Assembly: GCA_024305405.1 (NCBI GenBank)
Contig: JAKNDB010000015.1
Span: 626,001-690,000, forward strand
From: Dirofilaria immitis
Taxonomy: Eukaryota > Nematoda > Chromadorea > Rhabditida > Onchocercidae
Direction: 5' to 3'
Length of the DNA stretch: 64,000 nt
Positions 1 to 14,073 of this stretch are shown one piece after another (position 1 is the first letter of the stretch; each line of letters starts with the position of its first letter). Under the pieces are notes generated by a model. That model made no database searches. It was not told where the DNA came from and worked only from the letters and a program-made list of their open reading frames with translations. The position numbers and the translations under genes are program-made.

Positions 1-147
1 GTGATAGATTTAATGATTATAAATAATCGGAATGTCATATTTGTCAGTAGTGATAGATTTAATGATTATAAATAATCGGAATATCATATTTGTCAGTAGT
101 GATAGATTTAGTGATTATAAATAATCGGAATGTCGTATTTGTCAGTA
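1..147. repeat. 49-bp tandem repeat, three copies
   Basis: Three near-identical 49-bp units start at 1, 50 and 99, each beginning GTGATAGATTTA and ending TTGTCAGTA, with only a few substitutions. The array is cut by the window edge, so its true length is unknown. Confidence 0.9.
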
Positions 148-1611
148 GTGATGATTATTTTTAATGGATTTAAAAGATATAATTTTGTAATTAGTCAAAT
201 ATGATAATTAAAATGAATCGATGAAATAAACAATAATGAATGAAAAATAATGAAAAAAATTACGATAAAAACGAGGAATAATGATAAACTTATTCAAACA
301 TTTTCTTAATTTGAATAAATTTTGATAAAATAAATTAGGAAAAAAAAACCAAAACATATATACATATTTCTTCTATTATTAGCTAGTTTATCATTATTTA
401 TTTTTAATCATTTCTTATTTTGATTTCGAATTTTAGTATAAAAATTTCAAAATATTTTTTTTTCTTTTTTACAGACTGGCGAAAATGATCAATCTAATGA
501 ATTCGTATAGTTTATTTTAAATTTCCTTCTTTTTTGTTTCCTCCTATCATTTTCAAATTTCTTCTTCTCAAGCAAATATTTGAAAATTAAAATTTATAAT
601 TTATTTTGTCTAAAAAATTTTATTTATTTTCTTTTTTCCTAAAATAAATTCTAAATCGAAAATGCAATAAATTTTATAAAATTTTATCAAAATTTTTTAA
701 TATAAAACATTTTTTTAATAATAAAATAAAAATAAAAAGTACAACATTTTCTTTTATTCGTTCACAAGGCAAATACATTAATTTAAATTAAATATTTTAT
801 GAGTGAAAAAAAATAAAGGGGAAGAATGAAATTTAATTTTTGAAATTTTCTTTTATCATTCGTTATTATCATGTATATAGGCATAAAATCAGTTTGAAGA
901 ATTTAATTTTTCAAATATATCTCGAGAATATTCTCATATTTCGAGAACACATTCGCTTTTCTTCCTATTTGCATTCTATTCTGATAATAATAATAGTAAT
1001 ATATTTCTTTTAACTAATTGGAAAAAAATTGCAAAATCCCTATCGAAACTTTTAATATATGCTATTTATTATATTTATCAAAAAAAAAAAAATTTGTTTA
1101 TTTTTTTAACCTGTTTTTTTTTATAGTATCGTTAAAAGCTAAGATAAATTTATGAATTGATTAATATTTTGATATAAATAGGAAAATAAGCATTTTGTTC
1201 AAATTTTATATCCGAAAATTATTGCATCATAGGGATTTAGATGATATCAAATGATTAAATAGCTTTTAAACTTATCATCCTTCAAGCATACACTAAAATT
1301 TTTATAGCCTTCTTCATCTGAAAGCAAAAATGATAAATCATCAGATTACAGGCACAATCATATCATATAAACTTTCCGCTAAATTTATTTCAGCATTTTA
1401 CAATCATTGACTTCAACAAATGTTTGTTATACTTTTATTCATATGAAAAATTTTATATTAATATTCAAATGATTGATGATAAAATTATGATATTTTATAA
1501 TGAAATTGTATTAATTGATAATTTATGAGAAAATAGTTTTCAATTTATTTATTTAAATATCATTTATCATATATTCAGGATAATCTTTTGTTATTTTTTT
1601 GATAAAACAAT

Positions 1612-1868
1612 CTTATCGCTATCACTCACTCTTATAGATAAATTCTCTCAATCAAATTATCTATTTATCGCTGTTATTTGGATAGATAAGTTCTCTCTAT
1701 CAAATTATGTGTTTATCAACTATTTTTCTTACAGGTAAGTTCTCTCTATCAAATTATCTGCTTATCGCTATCTTTTATATAGATAAGTTCTCCCTACCAA
1801 ATTATCTGTTTATCGCTATCTTTCTTATAGATAAGCTTCCTCAATCAAATTATCTGTTTATCATTATC
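1612..1868. repeat. ~49-bp tandem repeat with GATA motifs, five copies
   Basis: About five diverged copies of a unit containing AGATAAGTTCTCTC, ATCAAATTATCTG and TTTATCGCTATC. Each copy therefore carries several GATA or reverse GATA motifs (AGATAAG, TTATCG). Confidence 0.8.
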
Positions 1869-2157
1869 AAATAATTTATTTTTCCGTTGTGTACAAATTT
1901 TTTGCAAATTTACAAATGAATGCTTTATATATTCTTTTATATGATACATGCATATTATATCGATTCAACATTAAGGCTAGCTAAAATTTTTGCTTACTTA
2001 GCCAGATAACGTAAAGGGCCATGTAAGCCTGGATAACTTTTTTTTTTTTGGCTAATCTTTTGTATGCTTTTAAATAAATATGATTGAAATAAGTTGTGTA
2101 ACATTTAACCGTATATTTTGAGTAATTTATAAATACGATAAACATTTGTCGAACGAT

Positions 2158-2288
2158 TACGATAATATTGTAATTTTATGATAATATTGTAATTTTATGA
2201 TAATGTTGTAACTTTACGATAATATTGTAATGTTACGATAATATTGTAATATTACGGTAATGTTGTAATTTTACGATAATATTGTAAC
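2158..2288. repeat. 18-19-bp tandem repeat, seven copies
   Basis: Units of the form (A)CGATAATATTGTAATTTT repeat about seven times with small changes (TTATG/TTACG, GTTG/ATTG). Confidence 0.85.
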
Positions 2289-2513
2289 TTTTTTTTACTT
2301 TAAACTATCTTTAGCATAGAAGAAATGAGAAATAAATTAGATTAGTTAAAGAGTAAAGTTTTCAAAAATTTTTAATTCAAAAAAGCTTAATTTAAAGATT
2401 AGAATATTTTGCTTATTTTAATTAATTTTTCCATTTTCATTTGCTGGACATTTTCCAAAAGCAAAAACAAAAGATTAAACTTTTAAATGTTTGAAGTTTT
2501 AAAATTTTTAATA

Positions 2514-3034
<521 letters not shown>

Positions 3035-3167
3035 TAAAAATAACCGAATAGTCATATATTGTTTTATTTTTTTAAATTTTGAGCTATTTGTATTGAAAAT
3101 GCAATTGTTTGTTTTGTAAAGAATATCTTAAACAATAATTAATCATTTTAACAATGTTTTTCTTTCC

Positions 3168-3170
<3 letters not shown>

Positions 3171-3199
<29 letters not shown>
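3171..3199. repeat. (CT)n microsatellite
   Basis: A run of CT dinucleotides of about 29 bases. Confidence 0.95.
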
Positions 3200-3203
<4 letters not shown>

Positions 3204-3773
3204 CTGTTTTATTGTTAATAAAACAATTCATTTTTGTTTGATAATAAATGATATGTGATAAAGTTCAAAATCATAAATAACTTTTTTTCTTATATCTTTC
3301 AATAAAAGTAGCAATAAGTTTTTTTTTTTTAAAATGAAATAAAAAATTCAACAAATTTAAGATGCATCGAATAAAATTTCTTTAAATTTTATAAAAGAAA
3401 AAACAAAAAAATGCTTCAAATTAAAATTCAAAAATATATGAAAAATTTAAAATTAAATTTTAATTATAAAAAAACAAAAACAAAAACAAATTTTAATATA
3501 ACAAATAAATAAAAACAAATTCTACGAAGAAGAGAGAAATAAACAAATCTAAATATTGTTTATTTCTCTCTTTTTTCTTTATTTATTAAAAAAAAATAAA
3601 TAAATAAGAAAAGAAGGAATGACTAATTCAAACTTTATTTCGTATCTAAGTTTGCAAATAATTGAAATTCAAAAATATCAAAAATATTCTGTATTCAATA
3701 TTTCCATACTATATTTCCTAATATATAATTTTTGCAATTTATTATTTATTGAATTTTATAAATTTTATTATTT

Positions 3774-4060
3774 ATTATCAAATATTCTTTTATTTTATCT
3801 GATATTAAACTTATCAGTATTTTGTCAATTTTTTCGAATTTTATTTTTTCCTTCATATCAGTAAAGAATTTTCAAAGGAATAGAAATTATCAAATGATCT
3901 ATAATTTGTTGTATATTTGTATTTATTATCAAATCCTTATTATATATATCTGATATTAAGCTTATCACTATTTCGTCAATTTTCTCGGATTTTATTTTTT
4001 CCTTTCCTATCAATAAAGTATTTGCAAAGGAATGAAAATTATCAAATAATCTATAATTTT
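3774..4060. repeat. ~150-bp direct duplication, two diverged copies
   Basis: Two copies share, in order, TTATTATCAAAT, TCTGATATTAA, TTTCGTCAATTTT, GGATTTTATTTTTTCCTT, CAAAGGAAT and ATTATCAAAT...CTATAATTT. A diverged tandem segmental duplication. Confidence 0.75.
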
Positions 4061-5744
4061 TATATATTTAAAATATTTTGAAATAATTAATTACTGAAGA
4101 ATGTGATAAGAAAAGTGCGGAGAATTAATTTTATCATACAACTGAAAATCAAAAATACATAAATAAGAAATATTTCCTCTTATTCGACTTTCATTTTTTG
4201 TATGATTTAAAATAATTTTTAATTTATCATATCTGATATTAAACCTATCATGATAATATCTGATAAAATATTACAAAATTGTATAAACATTCAGCTTACT
4301 AAATATATTTAATTTTAAAAATTAAATGCCTAATTTTGATCATTTCATTTATCATTTCTAATCAATAAATGAGATATTGAAATTCATTGATTTCAATTAT
4401 CAACAATTTTCTTTTTTTTTTCATTTAAATTTTCTATCAAATCAATGTTGCTGTTAATTTTTATTTGCTGTAAAACAATTATTGCTATCTTATTTTTCCA
4501 AGTTTTACTAATTTTTCGTGATATCTTATCATAATAGAAGAGGAAAGAAATTTGAACATATCAATTAGGCTATTGGAATAAAGTTGGTATTTCATGATCT
4601 TTTTAAAAAAAAATCGAACAAATCGATAATATCTGAAAATCGTCAACAATACAAGAAATATATTACATTTATTTTGTAAAAATTTTTCTTAATCATTTCA
4701 ATGAACAAAAATTACTTCGTCTAATTCTATCAACAAAGTAATTTTCTATCAAATTATTTCTCCTAATCTTATCAAGAAGTTAATAATCCTAATCATGCAT
4801 TTGATCGATTTATTTAATTTAATTATTTGCATATTTTATGAAATTTTCTCGATAGAAATTTTAACAATTATTCTTGCTAACTTTATCAGCAAATTATATT
4901 TTCCCGGTCAATGCATTTGATCGATTTCTTTTAATTTAATTTTTCACATATCATAAAATTTTCTCGAAAGAAATTTTAACATTTATTATATCATGAAATT
5001 AACTTCCTTTCAATTTATTTAATTTAATTTTTTTTTCTATATTGTTTGAAATTTTCTCGGAAAGAAATAAAATATGATAATAAAATATGATCTGTGATAA
5101 AATTGCTATGATAAAATTATAAGATAATGGAATTTGAAATTAAACTGTAACTTTCCTTTCTTTTTTTTCTTTTTTTTTTATAAGAAGAAATTAATCGTTT
5201 GAAATTTTTTCATCAAAACGAATAATAATAATTTCAAAATTATTTATATAATTTTATTATTTACAATACTACCATTTATCTTTATGTACTGATAAAGATG
5301 AATTAAAAAAAAATAAAGTAAACAAATATTTTTTGTTGAAAGGATTTCTAATTATCAGAAATTTAATAGCTTTTATTTTATTCCTAAAAATATTGAGTGG
5401 AATAACGATGAAATAAACAAATTTTATACAGTTTTTTTCGAGAATTTTTATATTTTTTTCGAGAATTTTGCTAAATTTTTTTGAAAGCAAAAATAAATTT
5501 TTGAATTTTTTTAAAGCAAATATTCTTGAAAAATATTCATTAATAAGCGATTCAATACAGATGGATAATTGAATGAAAATAAACATATATTGATCATTGA
5601 TCTATTTATAAGTTATTTATGCCGATTATATCTCTTCTTTTAGAATTATTCACTTCAAGTCATATTATTTAATTATTTATGCCACCTGACTTGTAACTTA
5701 GCATCAACGAAAATTTTTGTTAATCAGATTATAGTCATTTTATT

Positions 5745-6075
5745 TGCTCCAGGTGAGTGCTTACCTGTGGCATTTTATCTGCTCCAGGTAAGTGGTTGCT
5801 GTAGCATTTATTTGTACCAAGTGAGAGCTTACTTATGATATTTATTTGCACCAAGTGAGTGCTTACCTGTGGTAATTATTTGCTTCAGATAAGTGCTTAT
5901 ATGTGTACCTATTTGTACCAACTAAGTGTCTACCTGTGGCATTTATTTGTACCAAGTGAGTGCTTACCTGTGGTATTAATTTGCTCCACTTGAGTGCTTA
6001 CCTTTAATATTTGCCTCTGCTAAGTAAATGCTTACCTGTGGTATTTTATTTGTCGCTAGGTGAACATTTACCTGC
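5745..6075. repeat. ~42-bp minisatellite with palindromic core
   Basis: Eight or so copies of a unit like TTTGNNCCAAGTGAGTGCTTACCTGTGGTAT. The core AGGTGAG-TG-CTTACCT is nearly palindromic. It reads as a good 5' splice-site match (AGGTGAGT / AGGTAAGT) on both strands. Confidence 0.85.
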
Positions 6076-6487
6076 AACATGTGAATTTGAATCAAAGTAA
6101 ATTTGTTATAGAAAATAATATCAGTTTAAGATGATATAGATATGACGATGATGATGTTATATATTCAAGAATAACAGTCCAATCAATGATCAAATCGATA
6201 TTTTGAATTTTTGCAATCAATCAATTAATACATTTGCTTTGCTATAAATATGCTAATATGATACGATAATCTATTGGAAATTTACAACTGATAATACATG
6301 ATATAATATTTCAAATACCAGTATGATATATATGACAACTATCTCAAATATTAGCATAAATTTTTAACTTTCAATTCTCTGATAAATTGTTTACTTTTAT
6401 AAATAAATGCTCCTAGATTAAAGAGTTAATATTTAGCAATTATATGATAAATGAATTACTAAATTATTTCTATTATATTTTCGATTG

Positions 6488-7245
6488 CTCTCAGAGAATT
6501 CATATATATTATCAGTACAATTTGAATAATTATATTACATTTACCCTCAGATAATTCACATATATTATCACTATAATTTGGATAACTATATTACGTTTAC
6601 CCTCAGATAATTCACATATATTATCACTATAATTTGGATAACTATATTACATTTACCCTCAGATAATTCACATATATTATCACCATAATTGGATAACTAT
6701 ATTACATTTACCCTCAGATAATTCACATATATTATCACCATAATTTGGATAACTATATTACATTTACCTCAGATAATTCACATATATTATCACTATAATT
6801 TGGATAACTATATTACATTTACCCTCAGATAATTCACATATATTATCACCATAATTTGGATAACTATATTACATTTACCCTCAGATAATTCACATATATT
6901 ATCACCATAATTTGGATAACTATATTACATTTACCCTCAGATAATTCACATATATTATCACTATAATTTGGATAACTATATTACATTTACCCTCAGATAA
7001 TTCACATATATTATCACTATAATTTGGATAACTATATTACATTTACCCTCAGATAATTCACATATATTATCACTATAATTTGGATAACTATATTACATTT
7101 ACCCTCAGATAATTCACATATATTATCACCATAATTTGGATAACTATATTACATTTACCCTCAGATAATTCACATATATTATCACCATAATTTGGATAAC
7201 TATATTACATTTACCCTCAGATAATTCACATATATTATCACTATA
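6488..7245. repeat. 56-bp satellite, ~13 copies
   Basis: The unit begins CTCAGATAATTCACATAT and ends ATATTACATTTACC. The spacing between successive CTCAG starts is 56 bp. Most copies are identical except a CTATAATT/CCATAATT polymorphism, while the first and last copies are more diverged, as expected at array edges. Confidence 0.95.
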
Positions 7246-7866
7246 ATTGCATGATTATATTACATTTAAGCTTAACAATGATGTAAACAAAAGCAAATTA
7301 AAAGTTTTAAGTGATTATTTGCTTCAAGAAATATTCAATTCTATTTCATATGAATATTGAAATAATTTTTCTAATATTTTAAACTTCTCTCTTCAGATCA
7401 ATCAAAATCAATTTCATATCAATGTATATCGAATTTCATATATCAATGCATATCATTAAATATAAATTCATTTGAATAATTATATCGAGAATGTAAATAA
7501 ACAGAAAACGATGCTCGAGAAAATTCAAATTAATTGTACAACATTTTAAATATCCCTTAGCATAACTTATTGCTTTATAAAATTAACTTAAAATATGAAA
7601 GTAACAATCTTTAATAAGTCATTTCTTTTTTTTTCAACTTATCGCTTAATTAACCTATGACCTTATTAGTTGGTATGAAATTTTAGGCTGCACAAATACA
7701 ATTATCTTTATCTGTTTTCGATCATTTTTTCAATTTTCCTTTCGATCCATAAATTTATGTATTATCTAATTAAATTCTTATACTTTTGTTAATATATATT
7801 ATATTTTACTGCTACTTTAATAAAAGTTAATTTTAAATTTTAACTGATAAAATATGTAACAATTCA

Positions 7867-8213
7867 AAATTAAAAAGTATAGGATAGAAAATGGGAAAAA
7901 AATTAAGTAGTACAGAATAGAAAATTAGAAAAAAAATCAAGTGGTATAGAACAAAAAATTAGAAGAAATTAAGTAGTATAGAATAGAAAATTCGAAAAGA
8001 ATCGAGTGGTATAGGATAGAGAATCGGAAAAATATTAACTAGTATAGCATAGAAAATTAGAAAAAATTTAGTATAAAAAAAAATTAAGTAGTAGAATAGA
8101 AAATTAGCAGAAAATTAAGTAGCATGAAATAGAAAATTGGAAAAAAACTAAAAAGTATAGGATGGAAAATTAGAATAAAATTAAAAGGTACAGAATAGAA
8201 AATTAAAAGAATG
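7867..8213. repeat. ~38-bp diverged tandem repeat
   Basis: About nine copies of a unit containing AAGTAGTATAGAATAGAAAA and TTAGAAAAAAAT. Confidence 0.8.
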
Positions 8214-8439
8214 AATATAAAATTAAAGAACAAAATAAAAGTACGAATAGAATAAGAATAAAATTTATCCCCTCTTATATTATAATAATCAAATTTTTAC
8301 GGAAAATTTCAAGAATGAAAATTTCTCATCAACATTTTTCAATATTTTACTATTCGATAATGTTACTGATGAAGTTAATTTATTTATCTTTTAATTTAAT
8401 TTCTCTCTGTCTCTCTCCCTTTTCGCTCCTATACTTAGT

Positions 8440-8670
8440 TTAATATGAATTAAATATGAATTATTAAGTATATATGTATCAAATTCAATAAGAATTGAAT
8501 ATGAATTATTAAGTATATACGTATCATATTTAATAAGAATTAAATATGAATTATTAAGCATATATGTATCAAATTTAATAAGAATTGAATATGAATTATT
8601 AAGTATATATGTATCAAATTTGATAACAATTAAATATGAATTATTAAGTATATATATATCATCATTAGGA
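8440..8670. repeat. 45-bp tandem repeat, five copies
   Basis: TTATTAAGTATATATGTATC recurs at 8461, 8506, 8551, 8596 and 8641, an exact 45-bp period. Confidence 0.9.
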
Positions 8671-9345
8671 GTTTCAATACAAATATTAGTGTATATTTTC
8701 TAAAATTTAAAACAAAAAAAATTTTGAAGAAAAATTAGATATTACATGTTGCTATAAAATTATAAAATATTATTAATTAATATGGCTAATTTTGTTTGAT
8801 CCAAAAAAAAAGAAAACGAAAACTTTATGGCAATATTAGCTAGGCTTTTTATAGTTTATTTTTTTTTTTTTTTAGAAAGAATATAACTAACTGATGTTGA
8901 ACAAAGCTTTTATCTGGCAATTTGAAATTAGCAAATTTTTTTTTTTTAAAGATTAATTGTTGAGAATAAGTTATCCGTGATTAGCTAATCAGGCGGATAT
9001 GATAAATTGTTGAAAATATAATCTCCGATTAGCTAATTGGATGGATATAACCAACTGTTGAACAGCGAAATGCCGAAAATATAAACTTTAATGTTCGTAT
9101 ATTGACTATTTAAAAAAAAAAAACTTTATTTATTTCTTTCCATAATGATCATTTATAATTTATAATAACTATTTTGATCATACATTTTCTTTTGATGATA
9201 ATGTCTTTTTAAGATGGTGATGATGATAATGATAACGATGATGTTGATAATGTCTTTTTGATGATGATGATGATAATGTCTTTTGATGATTATGATGATG
9301 ATGATAACGCCATTCCGCTCAGAAATTTTTATCTTCATTTATTTT

Positions 9346-9540
9346 ATTTATATATTTTGATGTCAGAAGCAAAAAAAGCAAATTCTCTAGAGCAAAGATA
9401 AGCTTATCATTTCTTCTTTCAAACTTTTTAACGATTAATGTAAATTTAGATTTCCGTAGCAATGGTAAGCTTATCATTTCTTTTTCAAACTTTTTAACAA
9501 CTAATGAAAACTTGAAATTTCTCTCTTCCTGAGATATAGC
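9346..9540. repeat. ~75-bp direct duplication
   Basis: AGCAA(A/T)GATAAGCTTATCATTTCTT...CAAACTTTTTAAC occurs twice, near 9390 and 9457. The duplicated block contains the palindrome AAGCTTATC. The minus-strand open frame across it looks like repeat translation, not a gene. Confidence 0.6.
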
Positions 9541-10306
9541 GGGAAGAAATGATAAATCGGATAGCGAACAGCGATGAATCAATTTTATATTATAAATCAT
9601 TTTGTATTCTATTGTTTTAAAAATGTTTTTAAAAAAAGGAGATGTATTTATTTTTTTTTGAGAAAAAAAGTAAACATCTATTCGAGAGTAATGTTTTTTT
9701 TTTAAAAAATGAGCATATATTCGAGAGTAATGTTTTTTTTAAAAAAGAAAATAAAAAAGATTTCTTAAAATTTTATTTCATAAGAAAATAGCAAAAATTA
9801 AAAATTTTAAAATCCAAAAAAAAATTTCGAATATTTACATTTTTTCCTTCTTTTCTTAATATTTTAACGAATAATTTTTAATGAAAAAAAAGAAAAATCA
9901 AATAAAATATTTAACTAAAAAAATTGCTAAAAATTTCATTTCGCATTAAAATTAAATGAAAAATTTAAAAAATAAATTAATTAAAATAAATTTTGTTATA
10001 TTTTAATTTTTAAATAATAATTAACGAAAATGGCTTGCTCATTTAGGTAACGAAATTTTAAATTTAAAATAAAATTAGCAAAAGTTGCTTCATCGAGAGC
10101 AAAATAAATAAAGAGAAATAAATAACAAAAAAAAAAAAATTGAAAAAGGCTAAAATTTTGATGAAATAATTTTAATCTGATATTTTAACAAACAACAACA
10201 TATGATAAGAATTGCTAATATGATAAGGATTATATTAAGCGATTTTTCCATTTAATATTATTTTGAATTGATAAAATTTGACTGCGATTAATGATTTTGA
10301 TAATAC

Positions 10307-10703
10307 GCTTAAATAAATTAATAAATTTGATTCTATTTTTAGGATAGTTTATTTTTCGAGGCAATTTAAACTTTAATTGTAAAAATTAGATAAAATGATG
10401 TTGAACTTTTATTCATTCTTTATTGACACAATTAATTTTGTTGAACTTGGCCTTAAAATGTCTGTCATTTTGGCCTAAAATAAATGGACTAAATAATTTT
10501 TAAATTGCTTAAATAAATTAATAAACCTGGCTTTATTTCGAGGCTAGTTTATTCTTTCGAAGAAGTTTAAATTTTAATTTTAAAAATCAGTTAAAATGAT
10601 CGTAAACTTTTATTTATGGCTTATTGACACAATTGATTTTGTTAAACTTGGCTTCAAGATATCTATCATTTTGGCCTAAAATAAATGGCCTAAATAAATT
10701 TTG
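10307..10703. repeat. ~200-bp tandem segmental duplication
   Basis: Two copies start at about 10307 and 10507. Both carry GCTTAAATAAATTAATAAA, a central TTATTGACACAATT and a final CATTTTGGCCTAAAATAAAT. They differ by scattered substitutions. Confidence 0.85.
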
Positions 10704-11549
10704 ACTTCATTTACATTTAAAATATGCTATGTTAATTTCAGTATTTCAATCAAAAATTTTGATATATAAAAATTTTATCTAACCTATTAGATGAGCTAGT
10801 GATGAGATGGTAATAGTATGAGATAGTGATAAGATAACGAGAATTTATCATTCGTTAAATATAATGCATATATATTGTGAATATAAGTTTAGTAAATATT
10901 AACGAGCAAATGATAAGTGAAATTTTCTTCTTTAAAATCTCTTCAAATTTGCTGATCTATTTTTGTAACAATTGTGATTTATAGTTTTTTATTTTAGCAT
11001 TCGTTTTTTTTTTTTTTGAAGGAAAAAGATTAGAATTCTTTGTTCGGTAGAATGGATAGATTCGGAAGAAATGTCATTATCTTATCGTATTTTAAATCAC
11101 AAATTAAACTTTCATCTTATTCATCCTATCACTATCTTAGCTTATCACTCCTCTTGTTTCAGATTTATTTTAGCATATTTTTTTCAGCATTCTTTTGATA
11201 TATGCATCTAAGTTAAAAATTAAACTTTCGTCTTATCATTCTTCTGCTAAAATAAACTTAAAACATAGTTTCTAGCATTATTTTGATATAATCGCAAATT
11301 AAACTTTCATCTTATCACTTCGTTTTATCACTCTTTTGTTTTAAATTAATTGAAATTTATTTTAGCAAAATTTCAACATTCTTTTGATATATGCTGAAAT
11401 AATTTCAGGAAAGAATTTTTAATCAATCAGGCAACTTTGATCTATCTAATCGCTTATCTATAATTTTGCTTACTTCGTTTGCTATATATGTGATATTTCA
11501 TTGATTGCAAAATATTATTGTTTAAAAAAAAAAAAAGTTTAAATAGTGA

Positions 11550-14034
11550 ATGGGAACAAGTGGTAGTAAGGAAAATGTTGAAACGAAACAGAAGAAAATA
11601 TGCAAGAAAATTTCGAAAGAAGAATTATTAGAATTGGAACGAAAAACATATTGTTTGTTTTTTTTTCATTTTCCTTTTAAATCGATTTTGCTAATTTAAA
11701 TTCGTGAAATTAATTCCATTACTATTTGTTATTTAAGTTATTGCGAAAATTGTATTTATTAAATTTGCATAAATTAATACTACATTACATTTATTTCATC
11801 ATATTTAATCTAATAATGAGAAATTAAAAAAAAAGAATAAAATTTTTATTTACTTCATCATTGGTATTTATTTATTTATTTATTCATTAAGGAATAAAAA
11901 GCAGTGATATTTATGTCTTATATGAGAAACGAAAGGGTATTTGCTCTCAAAGTATTTATTATAGTGCTGGGCTTAGAAGTTACCTAACTAAAGTATATAA
12001 TTATATGGCTCTAGCTTTAGGTATTACTATTACTGGACTTGTTGCATTCTTGACGGTATTTTTCATTAAAAAAATTTTTAACTTAAAAACAAAAGGGAAA
12101 ATAAGATATTAGCAAAAATAAAAGTTTTTTTTTATTTTTTTCAAATTGCTAAGAAAAAAAAATCTTTTATAGCAAAAATTCATAGCTAAAAGAATTTATA
12201 AAATTTATTCTTAAAAAAAAAAAGAAAACACTTTCTGATAAAAATCATAAATACTTTTGATAAAAACTTTATCAAAAATCATTTTATGATTAGAATAATC
12301 AATAAATTACAGTTAGCAAAAAGAATTACGAAAATGGCACAAAGATTTTATAAATGATTATCCAAGTGGCGAAATGAAAATGGATGAGTTTCAAAATATT
12401 TATAAACAATTCTTTCCAAATGGTGATCCAACAAAATTTGCTACATTTGTATTCAATGTTTTTGATAGTAATAAGGTTAGTTAGTTTTCTTTTTTTTTTT
12501 TTTTCAAAAATTTGGTATTTTAATATTTTTGAATTTCATGATAAAAATTATTTTTCAACGATATCATTTGTTATCATTTTAGGATATTCTGATTAGCTGA
12601 GCTTAAATTTAATTGAGTTAATTTTCGATAATATCAGTCATTATTATTCTAGGATATTTTGCTTAATTAAACTTAAATCTAATTATTTAGTCGTTTTTAT
12701 TATAAATATCCTCTAATGCTTTTCATAAAAGTATAGAATATTCATTCTCTTTACCATATCAAATTGATAATGTTATCACTATGGCCAAATCCTGTATTAT
12801 ACTCTGATAGAAGTCTATAGAGCAATATTATATGTTAGGCCAAATCCTGTATTATACTCTAATAATAGAAGTTTATATAGCAATATTATTCATTCAGCCT
12901 TTTATAGTGATAATATTATCAGTTGAGAAAAATTTTTTTTAAATAGAAATAAATAAACATATAGCATCTTTTTGGCCTAAGTCTAACAATCATAATATAT
13001 TCAATGTTGTCCAATTATGGCCATAGAATTCATCATTCTTCAATCTTTACAATTATTCAAATAAGTTCAAATCAAATTTAAAAATATTTCTCAAAAAAAT
13101 TTCAAACAAAATTTTTTAAATAAATTAACAAAAAATTTCAAAACCATTTTGAATCGAGACATTTCAATTGCTTTTTCATCTAAATCGAGACATATCAATT
13201 GCTGCTTCATCTTTGCTTCTTCATCTGAATCAAGATATTTCAATTGCTTTTTCATCTAAATCGAGACATTTCAATTGCTTTTTCATCTTTGTTTCTCCAT
13301 CTGAATCGAGACATTTCAATTGCTTTTCATCTAAATCGAGACATATCAATTGCTGCTTCATCTTTGCTTCTTCATCTGAATCAAGATATTTCAATTGCTT
13401 TTTCATCTAAATCGAGACATTTCAATTGCTTTTTCATTTTTGTTTCTCCATCTGAATCGAGACATTTCAATTGCTTTTTCATCTAAATCGAGACTGCTTT
13501 TTCATCTTTGTTTCTCCATCTGAATTGAGACATTTCAATTGCTTCTTCATTAAAAGTATTTGGAATGAAGAAAAAAATTATCCGAAAAATCGAATTTATA
13601 AAAATACTGTAAAAAATTACGTTATATTTCATGCATTTTTGTAACAATGAAAGTAAGAAGTTTTAAACTTAAATTATAATTTTGCATTCTCGATATTTAT
13701 CATAAAGTTTTATCATAAATATTATAAATTTCAAAAATTTATCATAATTTCTCATTGTTATTATTTTATGAATTGACAAGTTATCATTCATTTTTATTGA
13801 CGAAAATCAATCATTTTACTAATGGATAAAAAAAAGATATGAAATATTAATTCAGGATGGTTGCATATCATTTCCTGAATTTATCATCGCATTATCAATT
13901 ACATCACGTGGTACACTCGATGAAAAATTAGATTGTAAGTATTATTTTTTTTTTAAATTTATTAATTTTTCAAATAATTTCTATAATTCATAAAATTTTA
14001 CTTAATCAAATTATTTTAATCAGTCAGTCAATCA

Positions 14035-14073
<39 letters not shown>

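Noticed and set aside
13168..13486. Two overlapping 80-codon frames with repeated LNRDISIAF
   Set aside because: They follow a minisatellite within intron 2 of the calcium-sensor gene; no splice or start context.
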